From Gracilimonas sp. (lineage in GTDB: Bacteria; Bacteroidota; Rhodothermia; Balneolales; Balneolaceae), in assembly GCF_014762685.1 (NCBI RefSeq), contig NZ_JABURM010000005.1:186001-250000 (forward strand): DNA of 64,000 nucleotides, written 5' to 3'. The translations under genes and the position numbers were made by a program. The notes under the pieces are model-generated. The model did no database searches. It worked only from the letters and a program-made list of their open reading frames with translations, and had not been told where the DNA came from. Positions 8,714 through 19,200 of this stretch are shown piece after piece. Positions within the stretch are counted from its first letter, which is position 1. Each line of letters opens with the position of its first letter.

Positions 8714-11542
8714 ATGGCTCAAAAGTTACTATCCAATAAAACCCTGAAAAAACTACATATCGCCCTTTTTCTTTTGATCGCCTTATTTGGCTTTCAGGCT
8801 AAAGCTCAGTCTGTAATGCTCCCGGGTGATGTGGTAGTGGTGTCTGCTAATGCAGATACCCCCTCTGTCGATTTTATACCTTTAATCGATCTGGATAAAG
8901 GAACGACTCTTTATTTTTCGGATGGATTGTGGGATAGTAATACTCAAATTTTAACCGGCAATGAGTTTAAATTAACCTTTTTGGAGTCCGTACCGGCAGG
9001 CACTAATATCCATATTAACAATTCAACAGAGGACACTCGGTTTACAATCACCGGTGATCTTAAATTCCGGGGGGATAATTATCGCCTTTTCGTTTATCAG
9101 AGAGACCAAAAGGTTTATCGCTTTATTTTCGCAATGGGATGGGGTGAAGGGCCTGTTTGGAATACACAGGAACAGCCTGAAAAGGGATCAGATTTACCAA
9201 TAAACCTGAGAGAAACCCCTCATACCCAGCTTACCTTAGGTAAAGAACCTAACCAACAATACTACATTAGAAATGGAGCCAGTGGAACCAGAAATATGCT
9301 TCTGTCATTTGTTGGAGATGCGACAAATTGGAGAGGCAATGACACTGAACCATTTCCTGTATTTGGAACTTCATTCAACTTAAAAGCCCCTCCTGTTATT
9401 GTATTTGATAGCAGCATATCAACCGTTCAGGAAAGTGATTCATCCACTATTTTAAAAGTGGCTATTTATGAACATGATGGCTCTCGAATTTCTGTGGATA
9501 TGGCCTTTGATTCCCTTCGAAGTATTGCTTCGGCAGAAGATTTTGGCGGTTTTGAAAGAAAAACCATTAATTTCACAGGTTTAGTGGGAGATTATATTCA
9601 TGAGGTAAGCATCCCTATTATTGATGATGGAATATACGAAGGTCGCAGAACGGGAATATTTACTCTTGAAAACCTTTCCGGAGGTAATTTTGGCGACTTT
9701 TTATCCCATAATCTTATAATTGAAGATAATGAACAACCTGAAGTGCTTATTTCTAGAGTTGTAAATGGTATCGGCAGCCCGGGTTTTATTGAAATCAAAA
9801 ATATGGAAAAAGAGATCGTTTCATTGTCAAATTGGACCCTGTCCGGAAAGGATATGACTTTCACATTTACAGATGATGTGGTTCTTCTCCCGGGAGAACT
9901 ATTGAAATGGTTTGATACTTCAGAAATTTCATTACCGGATCCCGCTGTAAAAGTAATTGCTTCTGATCTTAATAAACAGTTGTTGGACACTGAAGGGGGG
10001 ATCTTAACATTAAAAAATTATGCGGGCAAAATAGCTCATCAGGTGAGTTACTCCAGAGCGAGAAGAGTAAATGGAAATGGAGCAGTTGGAAATGATTTGG
10101 CCGTGTCGGATGTAAGCAGAAGCAACCAATCCGAACAGGTAACGAGTAATTTATTAAACACAACTACAACGGCTATACAGTTGGCTAATTCCGGTTGGAA
10201 AGTAATGCCAAATTCGGAAGATCTTAAAACAAAATTTTCTGATAAAAGCTTTTACGTCTGGAGTGAAGAACAGCAGGGATTTCTAAGAGATGACGAATCG
10301 GCAATACCTGATAAGGATCAAGTAGTCTTTGGATACTTTGAAAAAGATGAATCGGATGAGCTGACGACTGTAATCGCACAATCTTTTAAAAAACAAGTAA
10401 GCGATGAAGACCTTTCTTTTACTGTTTCAGCAACAGATAAAAATGACAATGGTGTATTAGATGGTTTGGAAGGATTGAATTTAGTTTATAACAATCTTAG
10501 CAAAGATATAACAATTCATAGTTTTCTGGAATTAGCTGAATCGGAATATCCCGATCTTCCGCTGAGTGCCGTTGTTTATGGGATAAAACAAGAAGCTTCC
10601 GGGGAAATAAACTTCATAAAGTTAGACAAGGAACAAAAAATAGCGGCCAAAACCCCATTTTGGTTAATGCTGGACTCTTCTTATCCTTCCAAAGAGATTT
10701 TTTTAAATAAAGATGAATTGAATAGTAACATTGATTTACTTGAAACCTCAAGTGGTCAGGATGAACAGAGGTTATTAGAATTGACACTCAAAACTGAATC
10801 CCAAGATGAAGTTGTTCAAGTTCATTTCTCTGAAGAAAAGGAAGTAAACAGAGTTAAAGATTTAAATTCTTATCCGGAATTAATTTTATCAGACCAGTCA
10901 TTCTTGAATTTTTCCATCAAGCAGGGAGAGGATTTCTTTAATGCTATAACCTTGCCATCAGAAATTGAACAGCCAATAAACCTTCCTGTTCACATCAACA
11001 GTTCTAACAGCGGCGAAATAACTTTCTCGGTTACCGAATGGGATTACATACCTGCTGAATGGAATATTACTCTTCGGGACTTAACCACAGATAAAGAATA
11101 TAATTTGAGAAGAGATTTTTCTGTGACGGTAGCGCATGAGTTTCCGGTTTTAAAGACAAATAATGAAAAAGAAATATCATTTTCAGAATATCAGAGCGGA
11201 GATGACGGACGTTTTATATTGACTATTACTCCATTGAATTCAAGTACCGGAAATGACGAAGAGATTTCAGATAAGCCCCGTGAATTAGAGCTTCATCAAA
11301 ATTATCCTAATCCTTTTAATCCTGTCACAACCATTTCGTTTTATTTGCCTCAGCCTGAAGAAGTTAAACTTTCTGTATTTAATATTGTGGGGCAGCCGGT
11401 AGCGGTTATTGTAGAGGGAACGCTTTCTGCAGGGCAGAAACAATTTGAATGGGATGCAACGGATAAACCTAGCGGTATGTACATTTATCAGTTAGAAGTT
11501 GGGAAAAAAGTTATGACTCGAAAAATGACATTAGTAAAATAG
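8714..11542 (+). CDS. T9SS-exported protein with Calx-beta and lamin-tail domains
   Basis: The protein is about 942 residues. I chose the ATG at 8714; a GTG lies two codons upstream at 8708. In order it shows a signal peptide ending AKAQ, an N-terminal beta-rich domain, a Calx-beta-like repeat (about residues 230-340, ending in the LIIEDNEQPEV segment), a lamin-tail-like domain (about 345-450, containing SLSNWTLSG), a long beta-rich stretch, and a C-terminal type A sorting domain (about 870-942) starting near LHQNYPNPFNP and ending GKKVMTRKMTLVK. The last part is the known signal for type 9 secretion and surface anchoring in Bacteroidota. No catalytic motif was recognised. The role may be adhesion or binding. 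Confidence 0.85.
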   Translation: MAQKLLSNKTLKKLHIALFLLIALFGFQAKAQSVMLPGDVVVVSANADTPSVDFIPLIDLDKGTTLYFSDGLWDSNTQILTGNEFKLTFLESVPAGTNIHINNSTEDTRFTITGDLKFRGDNYRLFVYQRDQKVYRFIFAMGWGEGPVWNTQEQPEKGSDLPINLRETPHTQLTLGKEPNQQYYIRNGASGTRNMLLSFVGDATNWRGNDTEPFPVFGTSFNLKAPPVIVFDSSISTVQESDSSTILKVAIYEHDGSRISVDMAFDSLRSIASAEDFGGFERKTINFTGLVGDYIHEVSIPIIDDGIYEGRRTGIFTLENLSGGNFGDFLSHNLIIEDNEQPEVLISRVVNGIGSPGFIEIKNMEKEIVSLSNWTLSGKDMTFTFTDDVVLLPGELLKWFDTSEISLPDPAVKVIASDLNKQLLDTEGGILTLKNYAGKIAHQVSYSRARRVNGNGAVGNDLAVSDVSRSNQSEQVTSNLLNTTTTAIQLANSGWKVMPNSEDLKTKFSDKSFYVWSEEQQGFLRDDESAIPDKDQVVFGYFEKDESDELTTVIAQSFKKQVSDEDLSFTVSATDKNDNGVLDGLEGLNLVYNNLSKDITIHSFLELAESEYPDLPLSAVVYGIKQEASGEINFIKLDKEQKIAAKTPFWLMLDSSYPSKEIFLNKDELNSNIDLLETSSGQDEQRLLELTLKTESQDEVVQVHFSEEKEVNRVKDLNSYPELILSDQSFLNFSIKQGEDFFNAITLPSEIEQPINLPVHINSSNSGEITFSVTEWDYIPAEWNITLRDLTTDKEYNLRRDFSVTVAHEFPVLKTNNEKEISFSEYQSGDDGRFILTITPLNSSTGNDEEISDKPRELELHQNYPNPFNPVTTISFYLPQPEEVKLSVFNIVGQPVAVIVEGTLSAGQKQFEWDATDKPSGMYIYQLEVGKKVMTRKMTLVK

Positions 11543-11619
11543 TGAACATATTTCGTGTGATAACAGTTATTTAAACAACAAATCATAAATCAAAAAAAGG
11601 ATAGCACTTAATACCAATC

Positions 11620-12441
11620 ATGCAGTTTAAAACAATTCAAGGGGTAGAAGTACCCGAAATAGGGTTAGGAACACATCGATTAATTGGAAGAGAAGGCGAG
11701 AATACCATAAAGTTGGCCCTGAATCTCGGGTATCGGCACATTGATACCGCACAAAGTTATAAAAATGAAAGGGAGGTTGGGGAGGCAATAAAGAGATCAC
11801 ATATTGACAGGGAAGAGATTTTTCTAACCACCAAAATTTGGCATACGCATCTTGAAAAGGAAGATGTGTTAAAAGTAGCAGAAGACGCTCTCAGAGTACT
11901 TGATACTCCTTATATCGACTTATTACTTGTTCATTGGCCTAACCCGGATGTAAACATCGAGAAAACCATGGAAGCATTTCTTTCTTTGCGTGATCAGGGC
12001 AAAGCATTGAATATTGGAGTGGCGAATTACCCGCTGAAATTACTCAAAGAGTTGAACGAAGAGTTAGCGGCACCGCTATTTTGCAACCAGGTGGAATATC
12101 ATCCATTCCTAAGTCAGTTTGACTTGCTGGATTATACGGCAGAGCATGATTTACTTTTCACAGCCTACTCACCTTTAGCACAGGGTAAGGTAAATGAAAA
12201 TCCATTACTCAAGAAATTGGGCGAAAAATATGGTAAATCGCCGGCTCAAATTGCACTTCGTTGGTTGATTGAGCAAGAACAAGTAGTGGCTATTCCCAAA
12301 GCTTCAACTGAGGAGCATCTTAAGGAAAATATAGATATCTACGACTTTGCGTTGGAAGATGATGATTTTTACGCCATCGATGATATGGACAAATCAACCC
12401 GGCTGGTTGATCCTGATTTTGCACCGGAGTGGGATAACTAA
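11620..12441 (+). CDS. Aldo/keto reductase
   Basis: This NADPH-dependent oxidoreductase of the AKR superfamily (AKR5-like) reduces aldehydes or ketones. The 273-residue TIM barrel shows all four catalytic-tetrad residues: Asp42 and Tyr47 within GYRHIDTAQSYKNE (37-50), Lys72 in TTKIWHTH, and His105 in LLVHWP. The C-terminal cofactor segment IPKAST is also present. The length is typical. It is convergent with the thioesterase gene, only 4 nt apart, so the two transcripts overlap. The physiological substrate is unknown. Confidence 0.93.
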   Translation: MQFKTIQGVEVPEIGLGTHRLIGREGENTIKLALNLGYRHIDTAQSYKNEREVGEAIKRSHIDREEIFLTTKIWHTHLEKEDVLKVAEDALRVLDTPYIDLLLVHWPNPDVNIEKTMEAFLSLRDQGKALNIGVANYPLKLLKELNEELAAPLFCNQVEYHPFLSQFDLLDYTAEHDLLFTAYSPLAQGKVNENPLLKKLGEKYGKSPAQIALRWLIEQEQVVAIPKASTEEHLKENIDIYDFALEDDDFYAIDDMDKSTRLVDPDFAPEWDN

Positions 12442-12445
12442 ATAC

Positions 12446-13174
12446 TTAGCTGCATGTGGCTAGCACCAAAATTTTACCTTCCTGATTTTTAAGCTGATGT
12501 CGATAATTCTGATATTCCTCATCTTTGCGCTCTGAGATGATGATATCGCCGAAGTGACTTTCCTGCATAAACATAATATCGAGGTTTTTGATCAGGTAAG
12601 CTTTGTCATTGTTATAAGTTTCCATCAGCCATTCTACGAAACGGGCATTATTTACGTGCTTATTCATATCCAGGTCAGATTCACGGACTACAAACTTTTT
12701 TTCCACGTTGGTTTCTTCGAAAGGCATGATTCGATCGGATTTAACCGGGAGCACGTGGTCAATATCTGACAGCCTGAGATCTAATACATCTTTGGGCATT
12801 CGGGTTGGTTTTCGGGTCTTCAGATTAATCATCATCCAATAGCTGAGACAGACCCCGATCAGGTTGCCTTCTTCATTGAGAATTCGATAGTTGCGATAAG
12901 CACGGAGGGCATCGCCGGCAGCCGGCCAGGTTTCAATAGTGATTTTCTCCCGCCAGTTTGGATAACGGTCTATTTTAATATCCATGCGATGCAGTACCCA
13001 CGTGAGGTTTTGGTCATGAAGCTGAGTAATATCGAAATTGAGCTTCAAGGCATGATTTCCGGCTACTTCTTGAAAAAGAGAACAAATGGCCGGTAAAGTA
13101 GCCTTACCATTTTGATCTACTTCACTGGCACGGATTTTAAAAGATTCTGAATGAATGGTGATGTCGTCAGTCAT
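12446..13174 (-). CDS. Acyl-ACP thioesterase (FatA/FatB-like double hotdog)
   Basis: This enzyme hydrolyses acyl-ACP to release free fatty acids. The protein has two hotdog domains: an N-terminal one starting with a conserved basic/acidic segment (FKIRASEVD) and containing TWVLHRM, and a C-terminal one with the catalytic motif DLDMNKHVNNARFVEW, matching the family's Asp-Asn-His set. I chose the ATG at 13174 (242 residues). The longer reading from 13207 adds a hydrophobic 11-residue stub unlike the family's start. It is convergent with the aldo/keto reductase and downstream of the RND pump genes. Confidence 0.88.
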   Translation of the reverse strand: MTDDITIHSESFKIRASEVDQNGKATLPAICSLFQEVAGNHALKLNFDITQLHDQNLTWVLHRMDIKIDRYPNWREKITIETWPAAGDALRAYRNYRILNEEGNLIGVCLSYWMMINLKTRKPTRMPKDVLDLRLSDIDHVLPVKSDRIMPFEETNVEKKFVVRESDLDMNKHVNNARFVEWLMETYNNDKAYLIKNLDIMFMQESHFGDIIISERKDEEYQNYRHQLKNQEGKILVLATCS

Positions 13175-13268
13175 AATTAATGCCCTGAATAAAAAGACTA
13201 TAAACATAAACCAAAAAAAGCAATGATGTCACATTCGGGGATTAATAATAATTTTCAGAAGAAACGAT

Positions 13269-16200
13269 CTATTTTGCGGCATGTAATATTCGTGTTGCCC
13301 AAATTCGAGTGTCATCCAGAATTACATAAATAGACGGAAGTACCAATAAGGTAACGATGGTTGAAAATGTTAATCCCCCAACGATAGCACGAGCCATTGG
13401 AAAATAGGGAGGGCCGTTACCGCCAATTTGAGTCGTACCGATACATAAAGGGATAAGCCCCAAAACAGTGGTTGCGGCCGTCATTAGGATTGGACGAATG
13501 CGGTCTTTTCCTCCTTGAATCACGGCGTCACGCCTGGAGAGACCTTCCCGTCTTAAGTGATTGATGTGATCAATAAGTACAATGCCGTTATTCACTACAA
13601 TTCCCATCAAGATGAGTATCCCGATAAAAGCCATTAAATCAAAAGTAGTACCGGTGATGAAGAAGAACCAGAAAATCCCGACTACTCCAAAAAAGATACA
13701 GGATAACACACTGGTGGGGTATAACAGGGACTCAAACAGGGAGGCCATGATCAGATAAATTAAAAAGAAAGCAATGGCGATATTAAACAACATCGTGCTC
13801 ATTACATCTTCATTCATTCCAAAACTTCGGCCATAACTCCAGGAATAGCCGGTAGGATAGGCGATCTGGTCCATTATTTTTGAAATTTCTTCTTTTGCTT
13901 CTTCCGAAGTAAGCCCATCCAGGTTTATGGCTATACCAAGTGAAGTTTTTCGGTTTTGCCGGAAAATCCGCCCGGGGCCTTTACTTTGTTCAAATTCAGC
14001 CAGGGATGCTAACTTCACTGTTTGGTCGCCAATTGATATTGGTAGATTTTTTAAGTCATCTATAGTCTGGCGGTTCACATCCTGAAAAGCCAGTACCACA
14101 TCAATTTCCCCATCGGTTCCGCGAATACGTTGCACGGTTTGTCCGCGTACAGAACCGGAAACCATTTGGGCTACGGCCGAGGATGTTAACCCAAAGTTTC
14201 GTGCCCGATCATGATTTACGGTGAGGCGGACTTCGTCGCTGCCGGTTTCAGCTTCAGATCGCACATCCGCGAAACCTTCAATTTGTTCCAATCTCCAGGC
14301 CACTTGTTCAGCTAAATCTTCCAGTGTTTCCATGGATTCCCCTTGTACAAAAACACGTACCTGCTCGGCATTGTTTCGGCTGATGTATTCAAACGCCGGC
14401 CGGCCGATAGCAATTTGCGGGAGGTTTTCCTGAATTTCTTCTTTTATTTGGGTGACCGGTTTCTTTGCATCTTCATCGGGTATTAAGTTCAGGGTAGATT
14501 CCGCATGATCAGGAGTGTAATAGGTATAGACAGATTTAATCTCGAAATCTTCCTGATTGTCATAGAGGTATTGCTCAATTCGATCTACCGATTCTTTTAC
14601 AGTCTCGAGCGTATAGGCGGCATTCAGATTATATTGTAATCTCAATTGCCGTTCTTCAATTCTTGGGAACATATCTACCGACATAAAAGCGGCGGGTATT
14701 ATACCGCTTAAGAACAGCAAGGTGATAAAAAGGACAGATATTTTTCTTCGTTCCAGAAACCAGCCCAACAAAGCCGCATATTTAACTGAAAGCTTATCGA
14801 TCAGTGTTTCTTTATTATTTTTTTCGGGCGGCTTGATTTTAGTGGCCAATAATGGAATCACGGTTAATGAAATTACCAGAGAGGCTAAAAGTGCAATAAT
14901 AATAGCCATTCCGATATAATACATGTGCTGTGAAATGAAGCTCTCGTTCACCACATTCGGAAGAAAAACAATGATGGAGGTAAGGGTGCCGGCGGTAACA
15001 GCAATGGAAACTTCCTTCGCTCCCAGAATGGCAGATTTCCAGGCACTGTTTCCCATTCGTTGATAACGGTGAATATTTTCGGTTACCACCACGGCATTAT
15101 CAACAAGCATCCCAATGGCGAGCATCAATCCCATCATGGATAATATATTCAGGGAAATATCCAGGAAGAAAAAGAAACCGAGGGTGACAATCAGTGAAAA
15201 GGGGACAGCGGTAGCTACGATCAGCGTGGTGCTAATCTGACGCAGAAAAATATACAGCACGAAAATGGACAATAAAGCTCCGATCATACCGGCATTAAAT
15301 AATTCTTTGAGGGAGCTTAAGATGCCATCCGCTTCATTAAACATCTCATAGATTTCAATCCCTTGCATTTCGGGCAGTTTATTAATTTCCTGAATTTCCG
15401 CCAGTACTTCATTAACAACCTCAACTGAATTAGCCGTAGATTCTTTTGTGATATCCAGCCCGATGGCATATTTCATATCCAGATGCCGGGCATAATCTCG
15501 TTCAGGAGTTGTATGTGAGACTTGTGCAATGTCTTTTACCCGGAGGTTGTTATCGGCTATGATCAGGTTTTCAATGTCTTCTACTCCATTTAAATCACCA
15601 ATCGGCCGTACCATATACCGCATACCTGAATCGGTGATTTTTCCGGCAGAAATGGAAAAATTGGACCGGCGCAATGTATTGCTGAGCCTGTTAAGGTCAA
15701 TGTTATATTGGGTGAGACGATCCGGGTCAAGTTCAATGCGGATTTCCTTTTTCTCAACCCCATACAAATTAACCTGTCCAACACCTGAAATGCGTTCAAG
15801 GCGTTGCTGAAGGTTTCGGTTCAAGAGTTCATAAGCATCCGACAGGTCTCGATTACTGGAGATGCGAAGCTGAAGAGTGGCATTGGCACCATCGCGAAAT
15901 TTGTTGATGTTATAATACTCAAAATCATCAGGAAGTTGATTGCGAATACTTTCAATTTTTTCCTTGATTTCAATGGCTTTCAGATCAATGTCATTTCCTT
16001 GCTTAAAGGTAATTAGCACCCCGGCATTGTTCTCTCCGGAATTGGAACTGATTTGTTCAACACCGCTGATGGTTGCCAGCACCTCCTCGATGGGGCGGGC
16101 TATATTTTCATTCACCTCAGCAGGGGTGGAATTAGGATACGGAATTTGAATAAAAGCACCCGGAAAGGTGATATTCGGCATAAACTCCATGGGAACCATG

Positions 16201-16289
16201 CGGGTGGCAATGACCCCAACAACCAGCATGCTCACAAAAACCATGAGTGTGGTTACCGGTCGGCGCAGTGATAGTTCGGTAATATTCAT
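13269..16289 (-). CDS. RND efflux transporter permease (second of tandem pair)
   Basis: This 1006-residue proton-driven inner-membrane pump of the AcrB/HAE-1-like superfamily has the expected 12-helix layout: TM1 at about 10-30, a large periplasmic porter loop, TM2-6 at about 335-490, a second porter loop, and TM8-12 near the C-terminus. TM4 carries the proton-relay region GMLVDNAVVV, with Asp397 followed by Asn398 where AcrB has two aspartates. It begins 9 nt after the other RND gene and is the third gene of the MFP-RND-RND operon. No outer membrane channel gene follows. The substrate is unknown. Confidence 0.93.
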   Translation of the reverse strand: MNITELSLRRPVTTLMVFVSMLVVGVIATRMVPMEFMPNITFPGAFIQIPYPNSTPAEVNENIARPIEEVLATISGVEQISSNSGENNAGVLITFKQGNDIDLKAIEIKEKIESIRNQLPDDFEYYNINKFRDGANATLQLRISSNRDLSDAYELLNRNLQQRLERISGVGQVNLYGVEKKEIRIELDPDRLTQYNIDLNRLSNTLRRSNFSISAGKITDSGMRYMVRPIGDLNGVEDIENLIIADNNLRVKDIAQVSHTTPERDYARHLDMKYAIGLDITKESTANSVEVVNEVLAEIQEINKLPEMQGIEIYEMFNEADGILSSLKELFNAGMIGALLSIFVLYIFLRQISTTLIVATAVPFSLIVTLGFFFFLDISLNILSMMGLMLAIGMLVDNAVVVTENIHRYQRMGNSAWKSAILGAKEVSIAVTAGTLTSIIVFLPNVVNESFISQHMYYIGMAIIIALLASLVISLTVIPLLATKIKPPEKNNKETLIDKLSVKYAALLGWFLERRKISVLFITLLFLSGIIPAAFMSVDMFPRIEERQLRLQYNLNAAYTLETVKESVDRIEQYLYDNQEDFEIKSVYTYYTPDHAESTLNLIPDEDAKKPVTQIKEEIQENLPQIAIGRPAFEYISRNNAEQVRVFVQGESMETLEDLAEQVAWRLEQIEGFADVRSEAETGSDEVRLTVNHDRARNFGLTSSAVAQMVSGSVRGQTVQRIRGTDGEIDVVLAFQDVNRQTIDDLKNLPISIGDQTVKLASLAEFEQSKGPGRIFRQNRKTSLGIAINLDGLTSEEAKEEISKIMDQIAYPTGYSWSYGRSFGMNEDVMSTMLFNIAIAFFLIYLIMASLFESLLYPTSVLSCIFFGVVGIFWFFFITGTTFDLMAFIGILILMGIVVNNGIVLIDHINHLRREGLSRRDAVIQGGKDRIRPILMTAATTVLGLIPLCIGTTQIGGNGPPYFPMARAIVGGLTFSTIVTLLVLPSIYVILDDTRIWATRILHAAK

Positions 16290-16298
16290 GGTATTGAG

Positions 16299-19200
16299 TT
16301 AAACAGTTTCAATTTCCGGTCGAACCGTATATTTTTTTCGGTCAAGGAGGTCGTACATAACAGGAATTACCACAAGGGTAAGAAGGGTTGAAATCAACAG
16401 CCCCCCTATAACAGTAATACCCATCGGTGCACGAAGTTCAGCTCCGTCTCCAAATCCAATGGCCAGTGGGAGGAGTCCAAGGGTAGTCGTCATGGTAGTC
16501 ATTAGAATGGGGCGAAGCCGGGACTTGCCACCTTCTTTAATGGCTTCCAGCTTTTCCATGCCCTTCATACGCATCTGGTTGATAATGTCGATAAGAATGA
16601 TGGCGTTATTAACCACAATTCCAATGAGTAAAATTAATCCAATGAATACCACAACACTAATGGTGGTTTTTGTGATATATAAAGCAATAATAGCTCCAAC
16701 CAATGCCAAGGGGATGGTGAACAAAATGATAAAAGGATGAAGGAGTGATTCAAATTGCGAGGCCATGACTAAATACACAAGGAATACAGCCAGTAAAAGA
16801 GCGAAAATGAGTGACTGAAATGATTCGGACATTTCTTCGTTTTGTCCGGCTATCTGGGCAAGCACACCGGTAGGCATGGTTACTTCAGCCAGTGCTTTTT
16901 CCACTTCTTGTGCGGCTTCACCCAAGTCGCCGTAATTCAAGTTCGCAGAAACAATTGCCACCCGTTGTTGGGCTACCCGGCGGATTTCGCCGGGCCCGTT
17001 GGTAATTTGTACGGTTGCAATAGCATTTAAAGGAATAGGACGCTCACTTTCGGGATTAACCACCAATCGCTGAATTTCATCAATCGAGGTCCGGTCAACT
17101 TCCCTGGCCCGGACCAAAACATCAATTTTCCGGTCTCTCCACGAGTATCTTGTGGCTACATTACCCCGGATGTTGTTCACAATGCGGTCGGCCACATCAT
17201 GTACCTGCAATCCGAGAGAAGCGGCTTTATCACGGTCAAATATGATTTGAATTTCGGGGCTTCCCGTTTCCATCGTACTCTTTACATCAGCAAAGCGGTT
17301 ATTGGAGGAAAGTTTGCGGGCTACGGCATCACCGGCTTCTTTCAGTTTATCTAAATCGAATCCGGAGATCTCAATCTCAATGGGAGTACTGAAGGAAAAC
17401 AGGGCAGGGCGCTCAAATTTGTATTCCAGTCCGGGAATCTGGCTGAGTGAGGTGCGCAATTGATTCATTGCAACTTCTTCCTCTGCTGCAGAAGAACCGG
17501 AGGCGAGAGTAACATTCATTTCTCCCCAGTTTTCGCCGCCTTCATCAGGATTGGCATCCATACGATTACCGGTTCCGGCCACGGCAAAGGTAGTTTGAAT
17601 GTGGTTTTGATCTCGGGCGGAAGTCTGCACGACCCTCAAGGCAGCATCTGTTTTCTCGATTGGAGTTCCCGGAGGAAGCTTAAATTCTACGGAAAATTCT
17701 CCTTGTGAAAGTTGCGGAATAAGTTCAATTCCGATTTTGGGAATTAAAGTTAAGGAACCTGCAAAAATTAAAACAGCTGAAGCCATGACGATGAATTTGT
17801 GGTCGAGTGACCAACGCAGCATTCGGGCATATACTTTTTCAACCACCCGGTAGGATTTATCGAACACATACACAAAAGGTGAAAACAGTGCTTTGGTGAT
17901 TTTAGCAATCCACTTGAAAATAAATTTTAAACCCTTTGTAATAGCAGTGGGGATGGTGTAGAACAAGAACATCCGAATGGAACGTAAGCCCCGCCCAAAT
18001 TTGGTCTTGGGATCCTCTAGTTGGAGGGACGTGTTTTCAGACTTGGAACCTCCAATAGAAGACATCATCGGAATCAAAGTAATAGCTACGACCAGGGATG
18101 CCAGCAAGGAAAATGTTACGGTCAGGGCTTGGTCACGGAATAATTGCCCTGCAATTCCTTGTACAAAAACCAGCGGAAAGAACACGGCTATGGTGGTAAG
18201 AGTTGAAGCAATAACCGCCATTCCTACTTCTCCGGCACCTTCACGGGCCGATTCTATAATTCCTTTTCCCATTTCTTTGTGCCTCGCAATATTTTCCAAT
18301 ACCACGATAGAATTATCCACCAGCATTCCGATACCAAGTGCAATTCCACCCAATGACATGATGTTGAGCGAAATATCATTTCCATACATTAAATTAAATG
18401 TAGCGATGATGGAAACAGGTATAGAAACAGAAATAATAACTGTAGTCCAGAAATTTCGAAGGAAGAGATAAAGCACGATTACGGCCAAAATACCACCGAT
18501 AATTCCTGCATTCTTAACTTCATTCACGGCAGAAGCAATGAACACCGATTGGTCATATACTTTCACCATTTTCATTTCATCAGGAAGCATATCCCGGATT
18601 TGGGATATGCGGGCTTCTACAGCTTCAGCGGTTGCGACGGTGTTGGCATCCCCTTCTTTATAAATAGCAATTTCCACCGCTTCTGAGCCGTTCAACCGGG
18701 TTATGGCTTCCCGTTCTTTGTAAGATTGTTCGACATCGGCCACATCTTTCAGGTAGGTGGTATTTTTGCCATTGTGGCTAATTACCACATTTCTGATTTG
18801 ATCTACCGTTTTAAATTCATTCAGTGTTCTCACCAGATATTGTTGTGAGCCTTCCTCCAGCCGACCGCTGGAAAGGTTTATATTTTCCGCACTTAGTATC
18901 TGTGATACGGTCTCAATAGGGATATTCAGATAGGAAAGTCGGCGCTGATCAATATTTACCTGTATTTCTTCTTGAAGTCCTCCGCTGATTTTGACGGAAG
19001 CCACACCAAGGGAAGATTCCAAATTCTTCTTCAGCTGTTCATCGGCCAGAACCCGCAGTGCTTTCAGGCGGGCAATAGCATCGGGACTTGAAAGATCTTC
19101 ATAAGCAGCATAATCAACCGCCGCGTTATCCGGGGATTTTTGTCCGGCTTCATTGTTATAATAAAGGGCATAACGCATAATGGGGTCAAGAGTGGGGTCA

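Noticed and set aside
13175-13207. 11-codon upstream extension of the acyl-ACP thioesterase
   Set aside because: The added hydrophobic stub is not typical for this cytoplasmic enzyme; the family sequence begins after the ATG at 13174.
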